From Polycyclovorans sp. (GTDB lineage: Bacteria; Pseudomonadota; Gammaproteobacteria; Nevskiales; Nevskiaceae): a DNA stretch of 64,000 nt. Under the pieces are notes generated by a model. That model was not told where the DNA came from and did not search any database. It saw only the letters and a list, made by a program, of their open reading frames with translations. Positions 19,350 to 28,194 of the stretch are shown piece by piece; position 1 is the first letter of the stretch, and every line of letters starts with the position of its first letter. Both the position numbers and the translations under genes were made by a program. The stretch spans positions 61,864 to 125,863 of the forward strand of contig PAKU01000011.1 of NCBI GenBank assembly GCA_002706265.1. The letters run 5' to 3'.

Positions 19350-21491
19350 GTGACAAAACGACTCGTGCTGCTGGCACTGATTGCAACGGCGATCACCCTG
19401 TTCTTCGCATTCGACCTGGGCCGGTACGTCTCGCTGCCCTATCTGCAGGAACAGCGCGGCGCGCTGATCGAACTGCGCGATGCCAACCCCTGGCTGGCCA
19501 CCCTGGGCTTTTTCGCGATCTACGTGCTGGCCACCGCCCTGTCGCTGCCGGGCGCGGCGATTCTCACCCTTGCAGGCGGCGCCCTCTTCGGCCTCTGGTG
19601 GGGCCTGGTCATCGTCTCGTTCGCCAGCGTGATCGGTGCCACCGGCGCGTTTCTGGTAGCCCGGTACCTCGCCCGCGGCGCCGTTCAGTCGCGCTATGGC
19701 GCGCGCCTGAAGCGCATCAATGCCGGCATCGAAAAAGAAGGGGCGTTCTATCTGTTCACCCTACGGCTGGTGCCGCTGTTCCCGTTCTTTCTCATCAACC
19801 TGCTGCTGGGCCTGACCAAGATGCGGGTGACCACCTTTTTCTGGGTCAGCCAGCTGGGCATGCTGCCCGGCACCTTCGTCTACGTGAACGCCGGCACCCA
19901 GATAGCGCAGCTGAAGTCGCTGGGCGGCATTCTTTCACCGGGGCTGATCGGCGCCTTCGTGCTGCTCGGCGTGTTCCCGCTGATCGCCAAGAAAATCGTC
20001 GACCTGTTCAAGGCCCGCAAGGTCTACGCAGGCTGGAAAAAGCCGAAGCGCTACGACCGCAACCTGATCGTGATTGGCGGCGGTTCGGCCGGGCTGGTCA
20101 GCGCCTACATTGCCGCGGCGGTGAAGGCAAAGGTCACCCTGATCGAGAAAAACGAGATGGGCGGCGACTGCCTCAACACTGGCTGCGTGCCCTCCAAGGC
20201 GCTGATCCGCTCGGCCAAGTACGCCAGCCACTTGCGGCGTGGCGACCAGTTCGGGTTCGAGAACGTCAGCGGGCAGGTCAATTTTGCGCAGGTCATGGCG
20301 GGCATCAAATCGGTCGTTGCCAGCATTGCGCCGCACGACTCTGTGGCGCGCTACACCGGGTTGGGGGTGGAGTGCATCAAAGGCGAGGCACGATTGCTCG
20401 ACCCGTGGACGGTCGAGGTCAACGGACAACGCCTGACGGCACGCAGCATCGTCATCGCCACCGGCGCACGCCCTGCCGTGCCGCCCATCGACGGCCTTGA
20501 GGCCTGCGGTTATCTCACCTCCGACACGCTGTGGAACCTCACCGAACGGCCCCGCCGCCTGGTGGTGCTGGGCGGCGGCCCCATTGGCTCGGAGCTGACC
20601 CAGGCGTTCGCGCGGCTGGGCGCCACCGTCACCCAAGTGGAGATGCTGCCCCGGCTGCTGAGCCGCGAAGATCCCGAGGTGTCGGCCTGCGTGCAGGCGC
20701 GCTTTGCGGCCGAGGGCATCGACGTGCGGGTCAACACCAAGGCCCTGCGCGTGGAACAGACCGACGGTGAGAAGCACCTGATCGTGGAACACGATGGCGT
20801 GGAAGACGCCATCGCATTCGATCAGATTCTGGTCGCGGTGGGCCGCAGCGCGCGACTGACCGGCTTCGGGCTTGAAGACATCGGCGTGCGCACCGGCCGC
20901 ACGGTCGAGGTGAATGATTTTCTGCAAACCAATCTGCCGAATATCTTTGCCTGCGGCGACGTCGCCGGGCCGTACCAGTTCACCCACACCGCCAGTCACA
21001 TGGCGTGGTACGCGGCAGTGAACGGCCTGTTTGCGCCGCTGCTGACGTTGCGTGGCGGGCCGTTCAAGGTCGATTATTCGGTCATCCCCTGGGCCACCTT
21101 CACCGAGCCGGAAGTGGCGCGCGTGGGCCTCAGCGAGACCGAAGCCAAAGAACAGGGCGTGCCGTTCGAGGTGGCGCGCTACAGCCTCGAAGAACTGGAC
21201 CGCGCCATCACCGACCGCGAGGCCCACGGCTTCATCAAGGTGCTGACGGTGCCCGGCAAGGACAGGATTCTGGGCGTCACCATTGTCGGGGAACATGCCG
21301 GCGATCTGATTGCCGAATACGTGCTGGCCATGAAGCAGGGCATTGGCCTGAACAAGATACTCGGCACTGTCCACATCTACCCCACGCTGGCCGAGGCCAA
21401 CAAATACGTGGCCGGCCAATGGAAGCAGGCGCACACGCCCGAGAAGTTGCTGGCCTGGGTGGCGCGCTATCACGCCTGGCGCCGCGGCTAG
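19350..21491 (+). CDS. TVP38/TMEM64 (VTT) membrane domain fused to mercuric-reductase-like FAD disulfide oxidoreductase
   Basis: A 713-residue two-domain protein. Residues 1 to about 225 form a VTT/DedA-like membrane domain (hydrophobic segments near 5-22, 48-95, 130-160, 185-215; motif GALFGLWWGLVIVSFASVIGA). From about residue 235 a pyridine-nucleotide-disulfide oxidoreductase begins: FAD motif VIGGGSAGL, redox pair CLNTGC (C274, C279), NAD(P)H motif VVLGGGPIGSEL, and the dimerization domain with GTVHIYPTLAEA, where the catalytic His is expected. No heavy-metal-associated domain or C-terminal Cys pair of true MerA is present. The GTG start at 19350 follows GAGG by five bases. Known architecture in other bacteria; its place after arsS suggests arsenical or dithiol redox at the membrane (inference). 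Confidence 0.88.
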   Translation: MTKRLVLLALIATAITLFFAFDLGRYVSLPYLQEQRGALIELRDANPWLATLGFFAIYVLATALSLPGAAILTLAGGALFGLWWGLVIVSFASVIGATGAFLVARYLARGAVQSRYGARLKRINAGIEKEGAFYLFTLRLVPLFPFFLINLLLGLTKMRVTTFFWVSQLGMLPGTFVYVNAGTQIAQLKSLGGILSPGLIGAFVLLGVFPLIAKKIVDLFKARKVYAGWKKPKRYDRNLIVIGGGSAGLVSAYIAAAVKAKVTLIEKNEMGGDCLNTGCVPSKALIRSAKYASHLRRGDQFGFENVSGQVNFAQVMAGIKSVVASIAPHDSVARYTGLGVECIKGEARLLDPWTVEVNGQRLTARSIVIATGARPAVPPIDGLEACGYLTSDTLWNLTERPRRLVVLGGGPIGSELTQAFARLGATVTQVEMLPRLLSREDPEVSACVQARFAAEGIDVRVNTKALRVEQTDGEKHLIVEHDGVEDAIAFDQILVAVGRSARLTGFGLEDIGVRTGRTVEVNDFLQTNLPNIFACGDVAGPYQFTHTASHMAWYAAVNGLFAPLLTLRGGPFKVDYSVIPWATFTEPEVARVGLSETEAKEQGVPFEVARYSLEELDRAITDREAHGFIKVLTVPGKDRILGVTIVGEHAGDLIAEYVLAMKQGIGLNKILGTVHIYPTLAEANKYVAGQWKQAHTPEKLLAWVARYHAWRRG

Positions 21492-21523
21492 GCCGATCGC
21501 CTCATAACCACAAGGACTTTCGC

Positions 21524-22324
21524 ATGCGCATTCGAGCGTATTGGCACCTGGCGGGCATTCTGGCCGCGCTGATCAGTCTGCCCGCGCAGGCCTTCGATCA
21601 CGCCTACCGCGACTACGGCGGCCTGCTGGACGCGCACGTGCAGCTGCACGACCGCCAGACGCGCGGCACGGTGGACTACGCCGCCCTGAAAAAGGACCAG
21701 GCCAAGCTTGCCGCCGTGCTGGACACCTGGTCGGCGGTCGAACCTGCGGCATTCGAGGGCTGGTCCCGCGACCAGCAGATGGCCTTTCTCATCAACGCCT
21801 ACAACGGCTTCACCTTGTCGCTGATCCTCACCGCCTACCCCGATCTGACATCAATCCGCGACCTCGGCAGCCTGCTGCGCTCACCCTGGAAGCGCAGCTT
21901 CTTCAGCCTGCTGGGCGCACAGCGCAGCCTCGACTGGTTGGAACACGACACCCTGCGTGCCCACTACCCGGACCCGCGCATCCACTTCGCCGTCAACTGC
22001 GCCTCGATTGGCTGCCCGGCACTGCAGCCAAGGCCCTTCGCCGCCGACGGCCTGGACGCCCAACTCGACGCGGCCACCCGGCAGTTTCTGCAGGACCGCC
22101 GCCGTAACCACTTCGATGCCCAAACCGGCACCCTGTACGTCACCCCGCTGCTGCGCTGGTACCGTGAAGACTTCAAGGTCAACGGTCAGGCAGATCGCAG
22201 CGCCTGGCTCGCGCAACATGCCGAATGGCTGGCCGACACCGCCGCCGACCGCAAACGCATCAGGCAACAAGACTTTGAACTCGAATTCACCGACTACAAC
22301 TGGAATCTCAATGATGCTGAATAG
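21524..22324 (+). CDS. DUF547 domain protein, exported
   Basis: A 266-residue protein with a Sec signal peptide (about residues 1-22, ending LPAQA-F). The DUF547 core shows QMAFLINAYNGFTLSLIL (about 83-100), IHFAVNCASIGCPALQPRPF (about 152) and LYVTPLLRWYREDF. Asn-Ala-Tyr-Asn and the Cys in ASIGCP are family-conserved and suggest an enzyme, but no activity is assigned. AAGGA precedes the ATG. It sits 32 bases after the VTT-oxidoreductase fusion and overlaps the next gene, so it belongs to the same transcript. DUF547 genes recur in arsenosugar-type clusters. Confidence 0.9.
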   Translation: MRIRAYWHLAGILAALISLPAQAFDHAYRDYGGLLDAHVQLHDRQTRGTVDYAALKKDQAKLAAVLDTWSAVEPAAFEGWSRDQQMAFLINAYNGFTLSLILTAYPDLTSIRDLGSLLRSPWKRSFFSLLGAQRSLDWLEHDTLRAHYPDPRIHFAVNCASIGCPALQPRPFAADGLDAQLDAATRQFLQDRRRNHFDAQTGTLYVTPLLRWYREDFKVNGQADRSAWLAQHAEWLADTAADRKRIRQQDFELEFTDYNWNLNDAE

Positions 22325-23168
22325 GCCGATGGCCGCTTTCGTTCCTGTCATGGGCATGGCCATGCTGATTGCCGCCAGCCTGCTGGGCGCCGCCACGGCC
22401 TCGGCCCAGACCGACGCGCGGCTGGCCCAGGTGCTGGCGTCTGACCACCGATCGCCAGCGTTTGCGGCCCGTGATGTCTACCGGAACCCGGCTGAAACCC
22501 TGAAGTTTTTCGGCCTGCAACCGGGCATGACGGTGGTGGAGGTATCCCCCGGCGCCGGCGGCTGGTACACCGAGATTCTGGCCCCGTACCTGCGCGACAC
22601 CGGCAAGCTCTACGCCGCACAGTTCAACCCGCAATCCACGGTGGACTACTTCCGCACCTCGCACGCGGCGTTCATGGAAAAACTGAGCGCCGCGCCGCAG
22701 ATTTACAACCAGGTGACGGTCACCGCCTTCGAGCTGCCCAACCTCACCGCCATCGCCCCGGTGGTCAGCGCCGATCTGGTGCTCACCTTTCGCAACGTGC
22801 ACAGCTGGTACGACCGCAACGGCGGTGACGACGGCGTTCTGGCCGCGTTCCGCGCCTTCAACCAGGTGCTCAAGCCGGGCGGCACCCTGGGCATCGTCGA
22901 GCACCGGCTGCCGGCGGGCCGGCCCAAATCGGACCAGGCCAAGAGCGGTTACATGCTGCAGGCCGAAGTCATCCGTCTGGCCGAGCAGGCCGGCTTCACC
23001 CTGACCGGCATCAGCAACATCAACGCCAACCCGCGCGACACGGCCGACCATCCGGCAGGCGTGTGGACCCTGCCGCCCTCGCTGCGACTGGGCGAAACGC
23101 ACCAGGACCGGTATCGCGCCATCGGCGAGAGTGACCGCATGACCCTGCGGTTCGAAAAGACCCGCTGA
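22311..23168 (+). CDS. Exported class I methyltransferase-fold protein
   Basis: About 285 residues with an N-terminal signal peptide (MAMLIAASLLGAATASAQ, about 15-32) followed by a Rossmann methyltransferase-like domain: GMTVVEVSPGAGGWYTEILAPYL (about residue 67) as motif I, DLVLTFRNVHSWY as motif II and LKPGGTLGIVEHR as motif III. The domain belongs to a predicted methyltransferase group seen in proteobacteria with signal peptides. SAM is not known in the periplasm, so the true reaction is unclear. ATG 22311 overlaps the DUF547 stop by 14 bases; ATG 22329 is an alternative that shortens the signal peptide n-region. Last gene of the arsenosugar-like cluster. Confidence 0.83.
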   Translation: MMLNRPMAAFVPVMGMAMLIAASLLGAATASAQTDARLAQVLASDHRSPAFAARDVYRNPAETLKFFGLQPGMTVVEVSPGAGGWYTEILAPYLRDTGKLYAAQFNPQSTVDYFRTSHAAFMEKLSAAPQIYNQVTVTAFELPNLTAIAPVVSADLVLTFRNVHSWYDRNGGDDGVLAAFRAFNQVLKPGGTLGIVEHRLPAGRPKSDQAKSGYMLQAEVIRLAEQAGFTLTGISNINANPRDTADHPAGVWTLPPSLRLGETHQDRYRAIGESDRMTLRFEKTR

Positions 23169-23308
23169 AACCGCCGCGCACCGGGGTCTGACCGGCCCCG
23201 GCGGGCGCGCAATCGAAGATCGCTGACACGCTGCGGGCGGCCCTTCACCCTTTGCACGCTTTGCTGCACTGCGACAAACTGTAACGGCATTCAACCTCCA
23301 GGAGGGCC

Positions 23309-25609
23309 ATGCCCATGTTTTCACCGCTGATGAAATGGATGAAGTCAAACAACATCCTGCCGCGCATTTCCGACACCGAGCGGCAGGCCCTGGAGGCCGG
23401 CACGGTATGGATCGACGGGGAGTTCTTTCGTGGCAACCCCGACTTCGAGACGATTCTCGCCAGCCCCTACAGCCAGCTCACCGACGAGGAACAGGCCTTT
23501 CTCGACGGCCCGGTCAATGAGCTGCTGGGCATGCTGGATCGCTACGACATCAACCGCACGCGGCGCATACCGGACGAGGTGCTGAGCTTTCTCAAGCGTG
23601 AAGGCTTCATGGGCTTCCTCATTCCCAAGGCGTACGGCGGCAAGGCGTTCTCCTCCCTGGCCATCAGCACGATTCTGACCAAGATCAGCCCGGTCAACGC
23701 CACGGTCGGCACCTTCGTCGTCATCCCCAATTCGCTGGGCGCGGCCGAACTGATCAAGCACTACGGCACCGAGGCGCAGAAAGACAACTACCTGCCCAAG
23801 CTCGCCACCGGCGAATACGTGCCCTGCTTCGGCCTCACCGAGCCGACCGCCGGCTCGGATGCCGCCAGCATCAGGGCCGAGGGCGAGGTCTTCAAAGACG
23901 GTGACGAGGTCAAGATCAGGCTCAACTTCCGCAAGCGCTACATCACCCTCGCGCCCATCGCCAATCTGGTGACCCTGGCCTGCAACCTGCACGATCCTGA
24001 CAATCTGCTGGGCAAAGGCGAATCGCCCGGCATCACCTGCGTGCTGATCCACAAGGACACCCCGGGGTTCGAAAGCGGCGACCATCACCTGCCCATCGGC
24101 GAGCCGTTCTACAACGGGCCGCTGGTCGGCAAGGACGTGGTGGTTCCCGCTGACAACATCATCGGCGGCGCTGAAAAGGCCGGCGAAGGCTGGCGCATGC
24201 TGATGGAACAGCTCGCCGGCGGCCGCGCCATCTCGCTGCCCGCCGGGGCCATCGGCGCCGCCAAGGTGGTGTCGGCCGCAACCGGCCCGTATTCGATGAT
24301 CCGCCAGCAGTTCTCCATCCCCATCGGCCGGATGGAAGGCATCGAATCGAAGATCGCCAAGATCAATGCGCTCACCTACATGATGGACGGTGCACGCATC
24401 GCGGCCTGTTCGGCCATCGACAACGGCGAACAGCCGCCGGTGGTCTCCGCCGTGCTCAAGGCCTGGACCACCGAGGTGGCGCGCCAGCTGGGCACCGACG
24501 GCATGGACATCTTTGCCGGCGCCGGCGTCATGCAGGGGCCGAACAACATTCTCGGGCCGGGTTACAGCAGCGCACCGGTGGGCGTGACCGTGGAGGGCGC
24601 CAACATCATGACGCGCACCCTGATCACCTTCGGTCAGGGCGCCACGCGCTGCCACCCCTATGCGCTGAACGTGGTCAACGCTGTCGAAGCCGACGATGTG
24701 GACGCCTTCCGCAGCAATCTGCTGGCGTGGTTCGGGCACTTTTTTGCCAACATCGGGCGAACCCTGTTGCGCGGCCTCACCCGCGGCTGGTCGGTGCCCA
24801 TGCCCGGCAATGTGCACAGCGCCACCCGGGTGCATTACCGGCGTCTGGGCTGGGCCGCCAGCCGTTTCTCGATGCTGACCAACATTGCCATGTTCGCCCT
24901 GGGGGGCAAGCTCAAGGCGCGGGGCAATCTCACCGGCCGCTATGCCGACGCGCTGGCCTGGATGATTCTGGCCAGTGGCGCCCTGCGCCGCTTCGAGGCC
25001 GAGGGTGCGCGTCGTGACGACCTGCCGCTGCTGCATTACAGCGTGCAGTACGCGCTGGCGCAGGTGCAGGAAGCGTTTGAAGGCATCTACGCCAACTTCG
25101 ACGGCCCGGTGGGCGCGGTCATGCGCGTGCTGAGCCTGTGGTGGGTGCGCATCAATCCGATCGGCACGCTGCCCAACGATGCGCTGAGCCACAAGGCTGC
25201 GTTGACCACGCAAACCTATGGCGAACAGTACAAGCGCCTGCATGACGGGGTGTATTTTCCGGCCGCGGATCGACCCGGCTTCGGCCGCCTGTTCGCCACC
25301 TTCAAGCTGATGGCCGAGGCCGAGCCGGGACTGCAGAAAATCATCCAGGCGCAGCGCAACAAGAAACTGCCACGCGGCACGCCCGAATTGCTGGCCGAAG
25401 ACGCCGCGCAGCAGGCCATCATCAGCCGCGAGGAAGCCAGCCGGGTCACCGCGGCCTACGCCGCCCGCCTTCACAACATCGAAGTGGACGTTTTCACGCC
25501 CGAGCAGTACTTCGAGACCTCGAAGGGGCAAAGCGGCATTTACTTTGGCGTGCCGCCTGCGGCCGCGAAAACCCGCCACGCGCCCAAGGCGAAGACCGAA
25601 GCCGCGTGA
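23309..25609 (+). CDS. fadE: Acyl-CoA dehydrogenase FadE
   Basis: A 766-residue FadE-type enzyme (E. coli FadE is 814). The acyl-CoA dehydrogenase core runs from about residue 75 to 465, with PCFGLTEPTAGSDAAS (about 172-187) and RKRYITLAPIANL as family signatures and GAGVMQGPNNILGPGYSSAPV near the substrate pocket. A DUF1974-type C-terminal domain follows (INPIGTLPNDALSHKAA). It catalyses the first step of fatty acid beta-oxidation with FAD. The AGGAGGG before ATG 23309 is near-consensus. This start gives a protein without the two N-terminal membrane helices of E. coli FadE. Monocistronic, ending at the terminator at 25640. Confidence 0.95.
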   Translation: MPMFSPLMKWMKSNNILPRISDTERQALEAGTVWIDGEFFRGNPDFETILASPYSQLTDEEQAFLDGPVNELLGMLDRYDINRTRRIPDEVLSFLKREGFMGFLIPKAYGGKAFSSLAISTILTKISPVNATVGTFVVIPNSLGAAELIKHYGTEAQKDNYLPKLATGEYVPCFGLTEPTAGSDAASIRAEGEVFKDGDEVKIRLNFRKRYITLAPIANLVTLACNLHDPDNLLGKGESPGITCVLIHKDTPGFESGDHHLPIGEPFYNGPLVGKDVVVPADNIIGGAEKAGEGWRMLMEQLAGGRAISLPAGAIGAAKVVSAATGPYSMIRQQFSIPIGRMEGIESKIAKINALTYMMDGARIAACSAIDNGEQPPVVSAVLKAWTTEVARQLGTDGMDIFAGAGVMQGPNNILGPGYSSAPVGVTVEGANIMTRTLITFGQGATRCHPYALNVVNAVEADDVDAFRSNLLAWFGHFFANIGRTLLRGLTRGWSVPMPGNVHSATRVHYRRLGWAASRFSMLTNIAMFALGGKLKARGNLTGRYADALAWMILASGALRRFEAEGARRDDLPLLHYSVQYALAQVQEAFEGIYANFDGPVGAVMRVLSLWWVRINPIGTLPNDALSHKAALTTQTYGEQYKRLHDGVYFPAADRPGFGRLFATFKLMAEAEPGLQKIIQAQRNKKLPRGTPELLAEDAAQQAIISREEASRVTAAYAARLHNIEVDVFTPEQYFETSKGQSGIYFGVPPAAAKTRHAPKAKTEAA

Positions 25610-25639
25610 CATGGCGCGCAAGCGCACGCCCCGTCACAC

Positions 25640-25669
25640 AAAAAAGGCCCGAGAAATCGGGCCTTTTTT
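25640..25669. terminator. Bidirectional intrinsic terminator between fadE and ispH
   Basis: Stem GGCCCGA / TCGGGCC with a GAAA tetraloop, flanked by six A on the left and six T on the right. It therefore works for fadE on the + strand and for the ispH operon on the minus strand. Confidence 0.93.
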
Positions 25670-25694
25670 GTGGGTCACGGGCGGGATCGCACAC

Positions 25695-26663
25695 TCAGTG
25701 AGAACCCGGCGGTTCGCGCGTTTCAACCGCGCGCCGCAACTGCGGGGGCAGCGAGAACACAATGTGCTCTTCGCGCCCCTTCATCTCTTCGGCGGCGGTG
25801 CCGCCCAGCTCGGTCAGACGCTGGACCACGCCCTGCACGATCGATTCCGGCGCGCTTGCCCCGGCCGTGACGCCCACGGCCGCGCAGCCCTCGAACCATT
25901 GGGCCTGCAGGTCTTCAGGGCCGTCCACCAGATAGGCGCGCACACCGGCCAGCGTGCCGAGTTCACGCAGGCGATTGGAGTTGGAACTGTTGGCCGAGCC
26001 CACCACCAGCAGCACATCACATTGCCTGACCAGGGCCTTCACGGCTTCCTGGCGATTGGTGGTGGCGTAGCAGATGTCGTCCTTGCGCGGCCCGAGAATG
26101 TGCGGAAACCGCACCCGAAGCGCGTCAATGACCTTGGCGGTGTCGTCCATCGACAGGGTGGTCTGGGTCACATAGGCCATGTGGTCGGGCTGACCGGGGC
26201 TGAGGCTGTCCACGTCCTGCGGCGACTCGACCAGATGAATGGCGCCACCAAAGCGGGTGTCGAACTGCCCCATGGTGCCCTCGACCTCGGGGTGTCCGGC
26301 GTGGCCGATCAGGACCACGTCGCGCCCCTCGCGGGCGTAGCGCTGCACCTCGATGTGCACCTTGGTCACCAGGGGGCAGGTGGCGTCAAACACCGTCAGG
26401 CCACGCTGCCGGGCCTGGTCACGCACGATTTGCGACACGCCGTGGGCCGAGAAGATGCAGGTGGCGCCGGCCGGAATCTGGTTCACGTCTTCGACAAAGA
26501 TGGCGCCGCGGTTGCGCAGGTCTTCCACCACGAACCGGTTGTGCACCACCTCGTGACGCACGTAGATGGGCGGCCCCAGTTGCTCGATGGCGCGCTCGAC
26601 GATCTCGATGGCGCGGTCGACCCCGGCGCAGAAACCCCGCGGATTGGCAAGCACGATCTTCAT
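25695..26663 (-). CDS. ispH: 4-hydroxy-3-methylbut-2-enyl diphosphate reductase
   Basis: A 322-residue iron-sulfur enzyme of the MEP isoprenoid pathway, converting HMBPP to IPP and DMAPP. The three cluster cysteines appear in PRGFCAGV (about C12), [12 protein letters not shown] (about C96) and the C-terminal half near [12 protein letters not shown] (about C197). The catalytic Glu lies in [10 protein letters not shown] and the SSNSNRL substrate motif is present. The start overlaps the lspA stop (ATGA) after AAGGAAGC, implying coupling. Last gene of xerD-dsbC-lspA-ispH, which ends at the terminator at 25640. Confidence 0.97.
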   Translation of the reverse strand: MKIVLANPRGFCAGVDRAIEIVERAIEQLGPPIYVRHEVVHNRFVVEDLRNRGAIFVEDVNQIPAGATCIFSAHGVSQIVRDQARQRGLTVFDATCPLVTKVHIEVQRYAREGRDVVLIGHAGHPEVEGTMGQFDTRFGGAIHLVESPQDVDSLSPGQPDHMAYVTQTTLSMDDTAKVIDALRVRFPHILGPRKDDICYATTNRQEAVKALVRQCDVLLVVGSANSSNSNRLRELGTLAGVRAYLVDGPEDLQAQWFEGCAAVGVTAGASAPESIVQGVVQRLTELGGTAAEEMKGREEHIVFSLPPQLRRAVETREPPGSH

Positions 26664-27154
26664 GTGAGCTTCCTTTGGCGCCGATCGCGGCGCCATTGCA
26701 AAAGGGCATCCAGCATCAGGACGCCGGCGCCCACTGAAATGGCCATGTCGGCCACGTTGAACGCGGCAAAATGCCAGTTGCCCCAGTAAAAATCGATGAA
26801 ATCGACGACGTAACCCCGCCCGACGCGGTCCATCACGTTGCCCAGCGCGCCGCCGAGAATCAGCGCCAGGCCGACGGCCATCAGACGCTCGGTCTGCGGG
26901 TGACGGCGCATCCAGACCAGAATCCCCACGCTCACCGCCACGCCCAGCGCCACAAAAAACAGGGGCGGCGCATTCGACAGCATCGAGAATGCCGCGCCGG
27001 TGTTGTGCAGCCGGATGAGGTTGAAGTGGGGAATCAACGGCAGCACGTCGTAGTGCTCGAAATTGCGCACCACCAGTTGCTTGGTCACCTGGTCGATCAG
27101 AATCACGGCGGCCGAAAGCCACAGCCAGTAAACATTTTTGTATTCAACAGACAT
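26660..27154 (-). CDS. lspA: Lipoprotein signal peptidase (signal peptidase II)
   Basis: A 164-residue inner-membrane aspartyl protease with four hydrophobic segments. The two catalytic aspartates are in [15 protein letters not shown] (Asp about 114) and FNVADMAI (Asp about 135); DQVTKQ at the front is family-conserved. It removes signal peptides from prolipoproteins such as the MlaA and DsbC-like lipoproteins of this window. It lies directly before ispH, as in E. coli, but its usual upstream neighbour ileS is 14 kb away. The start lacks an evident ribosome-binding site. Confidence 0.97.
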   Translation of the reverse strand: MSVEYKNVYWLWLSAAVILIDQVTKQLVVRNFEHYDVLPLIPHFNLIRLHNTGAAFSMLSNAPPLFFVALGVAVSVGILVWMRRHPQTERLMAVGLALILGGALGNVMDRVGRGYVVDFIDFYWGNWHFAAFNVADMAISVGAGVLMLDALLQWRRDRRQRKLT

Positions 27155-27338
27155 GGATCAGCCGGATTCCAGACGAAGAGGCAGGCGCGCGAGGGCCACA
27201 AGATTAACAGCCCGCCCCGGTTTGCCCGAACCCGACGCGTCACGAAGGCCCCGCTTCACCGATTGATCGCCGGGGCGACGCCGCACGGACGCGCGCTGCG
27301 ACACGGTTGGCCGGCCCGGGGCGATCAGCCTTACGTGG

Positions 27339-28145
27339 TCAGCCCTCGGCCTGGTCCGCCGTGGCCAGCTGGGCGGCCAATGACGCGGCGGGCACGTAGC
27401 CGTTGATGATCTCGCCGTCGGGCAGGACGATCATCGGCGTGCCGCGCAGGCCCAGTTCCTGTCCAAGCTGGTAGTCGGCGAGCACCGGGTTGGCGCAACT
27501 GCTGTCGCCCTTCATCGCCGCGCCTTGCTTGGCCTCGGTGAGCGCCTTTTTGCGGTCACTGCTGCACCACACGGCCTCGGCCTTGCGGAACGACTCGGTG
27601 CCCGGCCCCGAGCGCGGATAGAACACGTAGCGGATGCCAATGTCTTCGGCCAGGTAATCGGCCAACTCGCTGTGCATCTTGCGGCAGTAGCCGCAGTCGA
27701 TGTCGGTGAACACGGTGACGACGTGGCGGGGCGACTTCGGCAGGAACTCGATGCTGTCTTCAACACGCGCCAAAGCCGCCAGGCGCATGGCCTTGCGACT
27801 GGCTTCAGTGATCTGCTCGCCGGTGCGCAGGTCGATCATGTCGCCGAAGACGACGTGGCTGCCCCCCTCGGGCAGGTAGGCAAAGTTGGTGCCCCAGCGC
27901 ACCTGCAGCATGCCCTCGGCGGCCGCCGGCCCAATCGCATCCGGCGCCACGCCCATGATCTCGGTCAGGGTTTCGGCCAGTGCCTGGTATTCCTCGGCAA
28001 TGCCTTCAGACACCGGCACCGGCGTGGCCCGGGTGGGCGATTGCGTGGGCGTTGGCGGCGTCACCGGTTCGGGGGTGGGGTCCTGGCAGGCCACCAGCAG
28101 GGCCATCAGGGCGACGGCGGGCAACAAACGAACGGCAGACGGCAT
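27339..28145 (-). CDS. dsbC: Thiol:disulfide interchange protein DsbC-like, predicted lipoprotein
   Basis: A 268-residue protein with a lipoprotein signal peptide ending L-V-A-C20, a Pro/Thr-rich linker (21-48), a DsbC/G dimerization domain (about 50-115) and a thioredoxin fold with the active site DCGYCRKMH (C151, C154) and cis-Pro GTPMIVL. A second cysteine pair (WCSSD and SSCAN) matches the structural disulfide of DsbC. It isomerises wrong disulfides in the periplasm. E. coli DsbC is soluble, so the lipobox and linker are unusual. GAAGG precedes ATG 28145. Downstream of xerD, a common arrangement. Confidence 0.92.
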   Translation of the reverse strand: MPSAVRLLPAVALMALLVACQDPTPEPVTPPTPTQSPTRATPVPVSEGIAEEYQALAETLTEIMGVAPDAIGPAAAEGMLQVRWGTNFAYLPEGGSHVVFGDMIDLRTGEQITEASRKAMRLAALARVEDSIEFLPKSPRHVVTVFTDIDCGYCRKMHSELADYLAEDIGIRYVFYPRSGPGTESFRKAEAVWCSSDRKKALTEAKQGAAMKGDSSCANPVLADYQLGQELGLRGTPMIVLPDGEIINGYVPAASLAAQLATADQAEG

Positions 28146-28194
28146 GGGCAAGGCCTTCGTGAAAATCGTGAGGCGCGAGTATGGCAAATCGCCC

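Noticed and set aside
19350..21491. Annotation as mercuric reductase.
   Set aside because: It lacks the heavy-metal-associated domain and the C-terminal cysteine pair, and no mer genes are present.
23345..25627. A 760-codon open frame antisense to fadE.
   Set aside because: No ribosome-binding site or recognisable domain; fadE on the other strand matches its family end to end.
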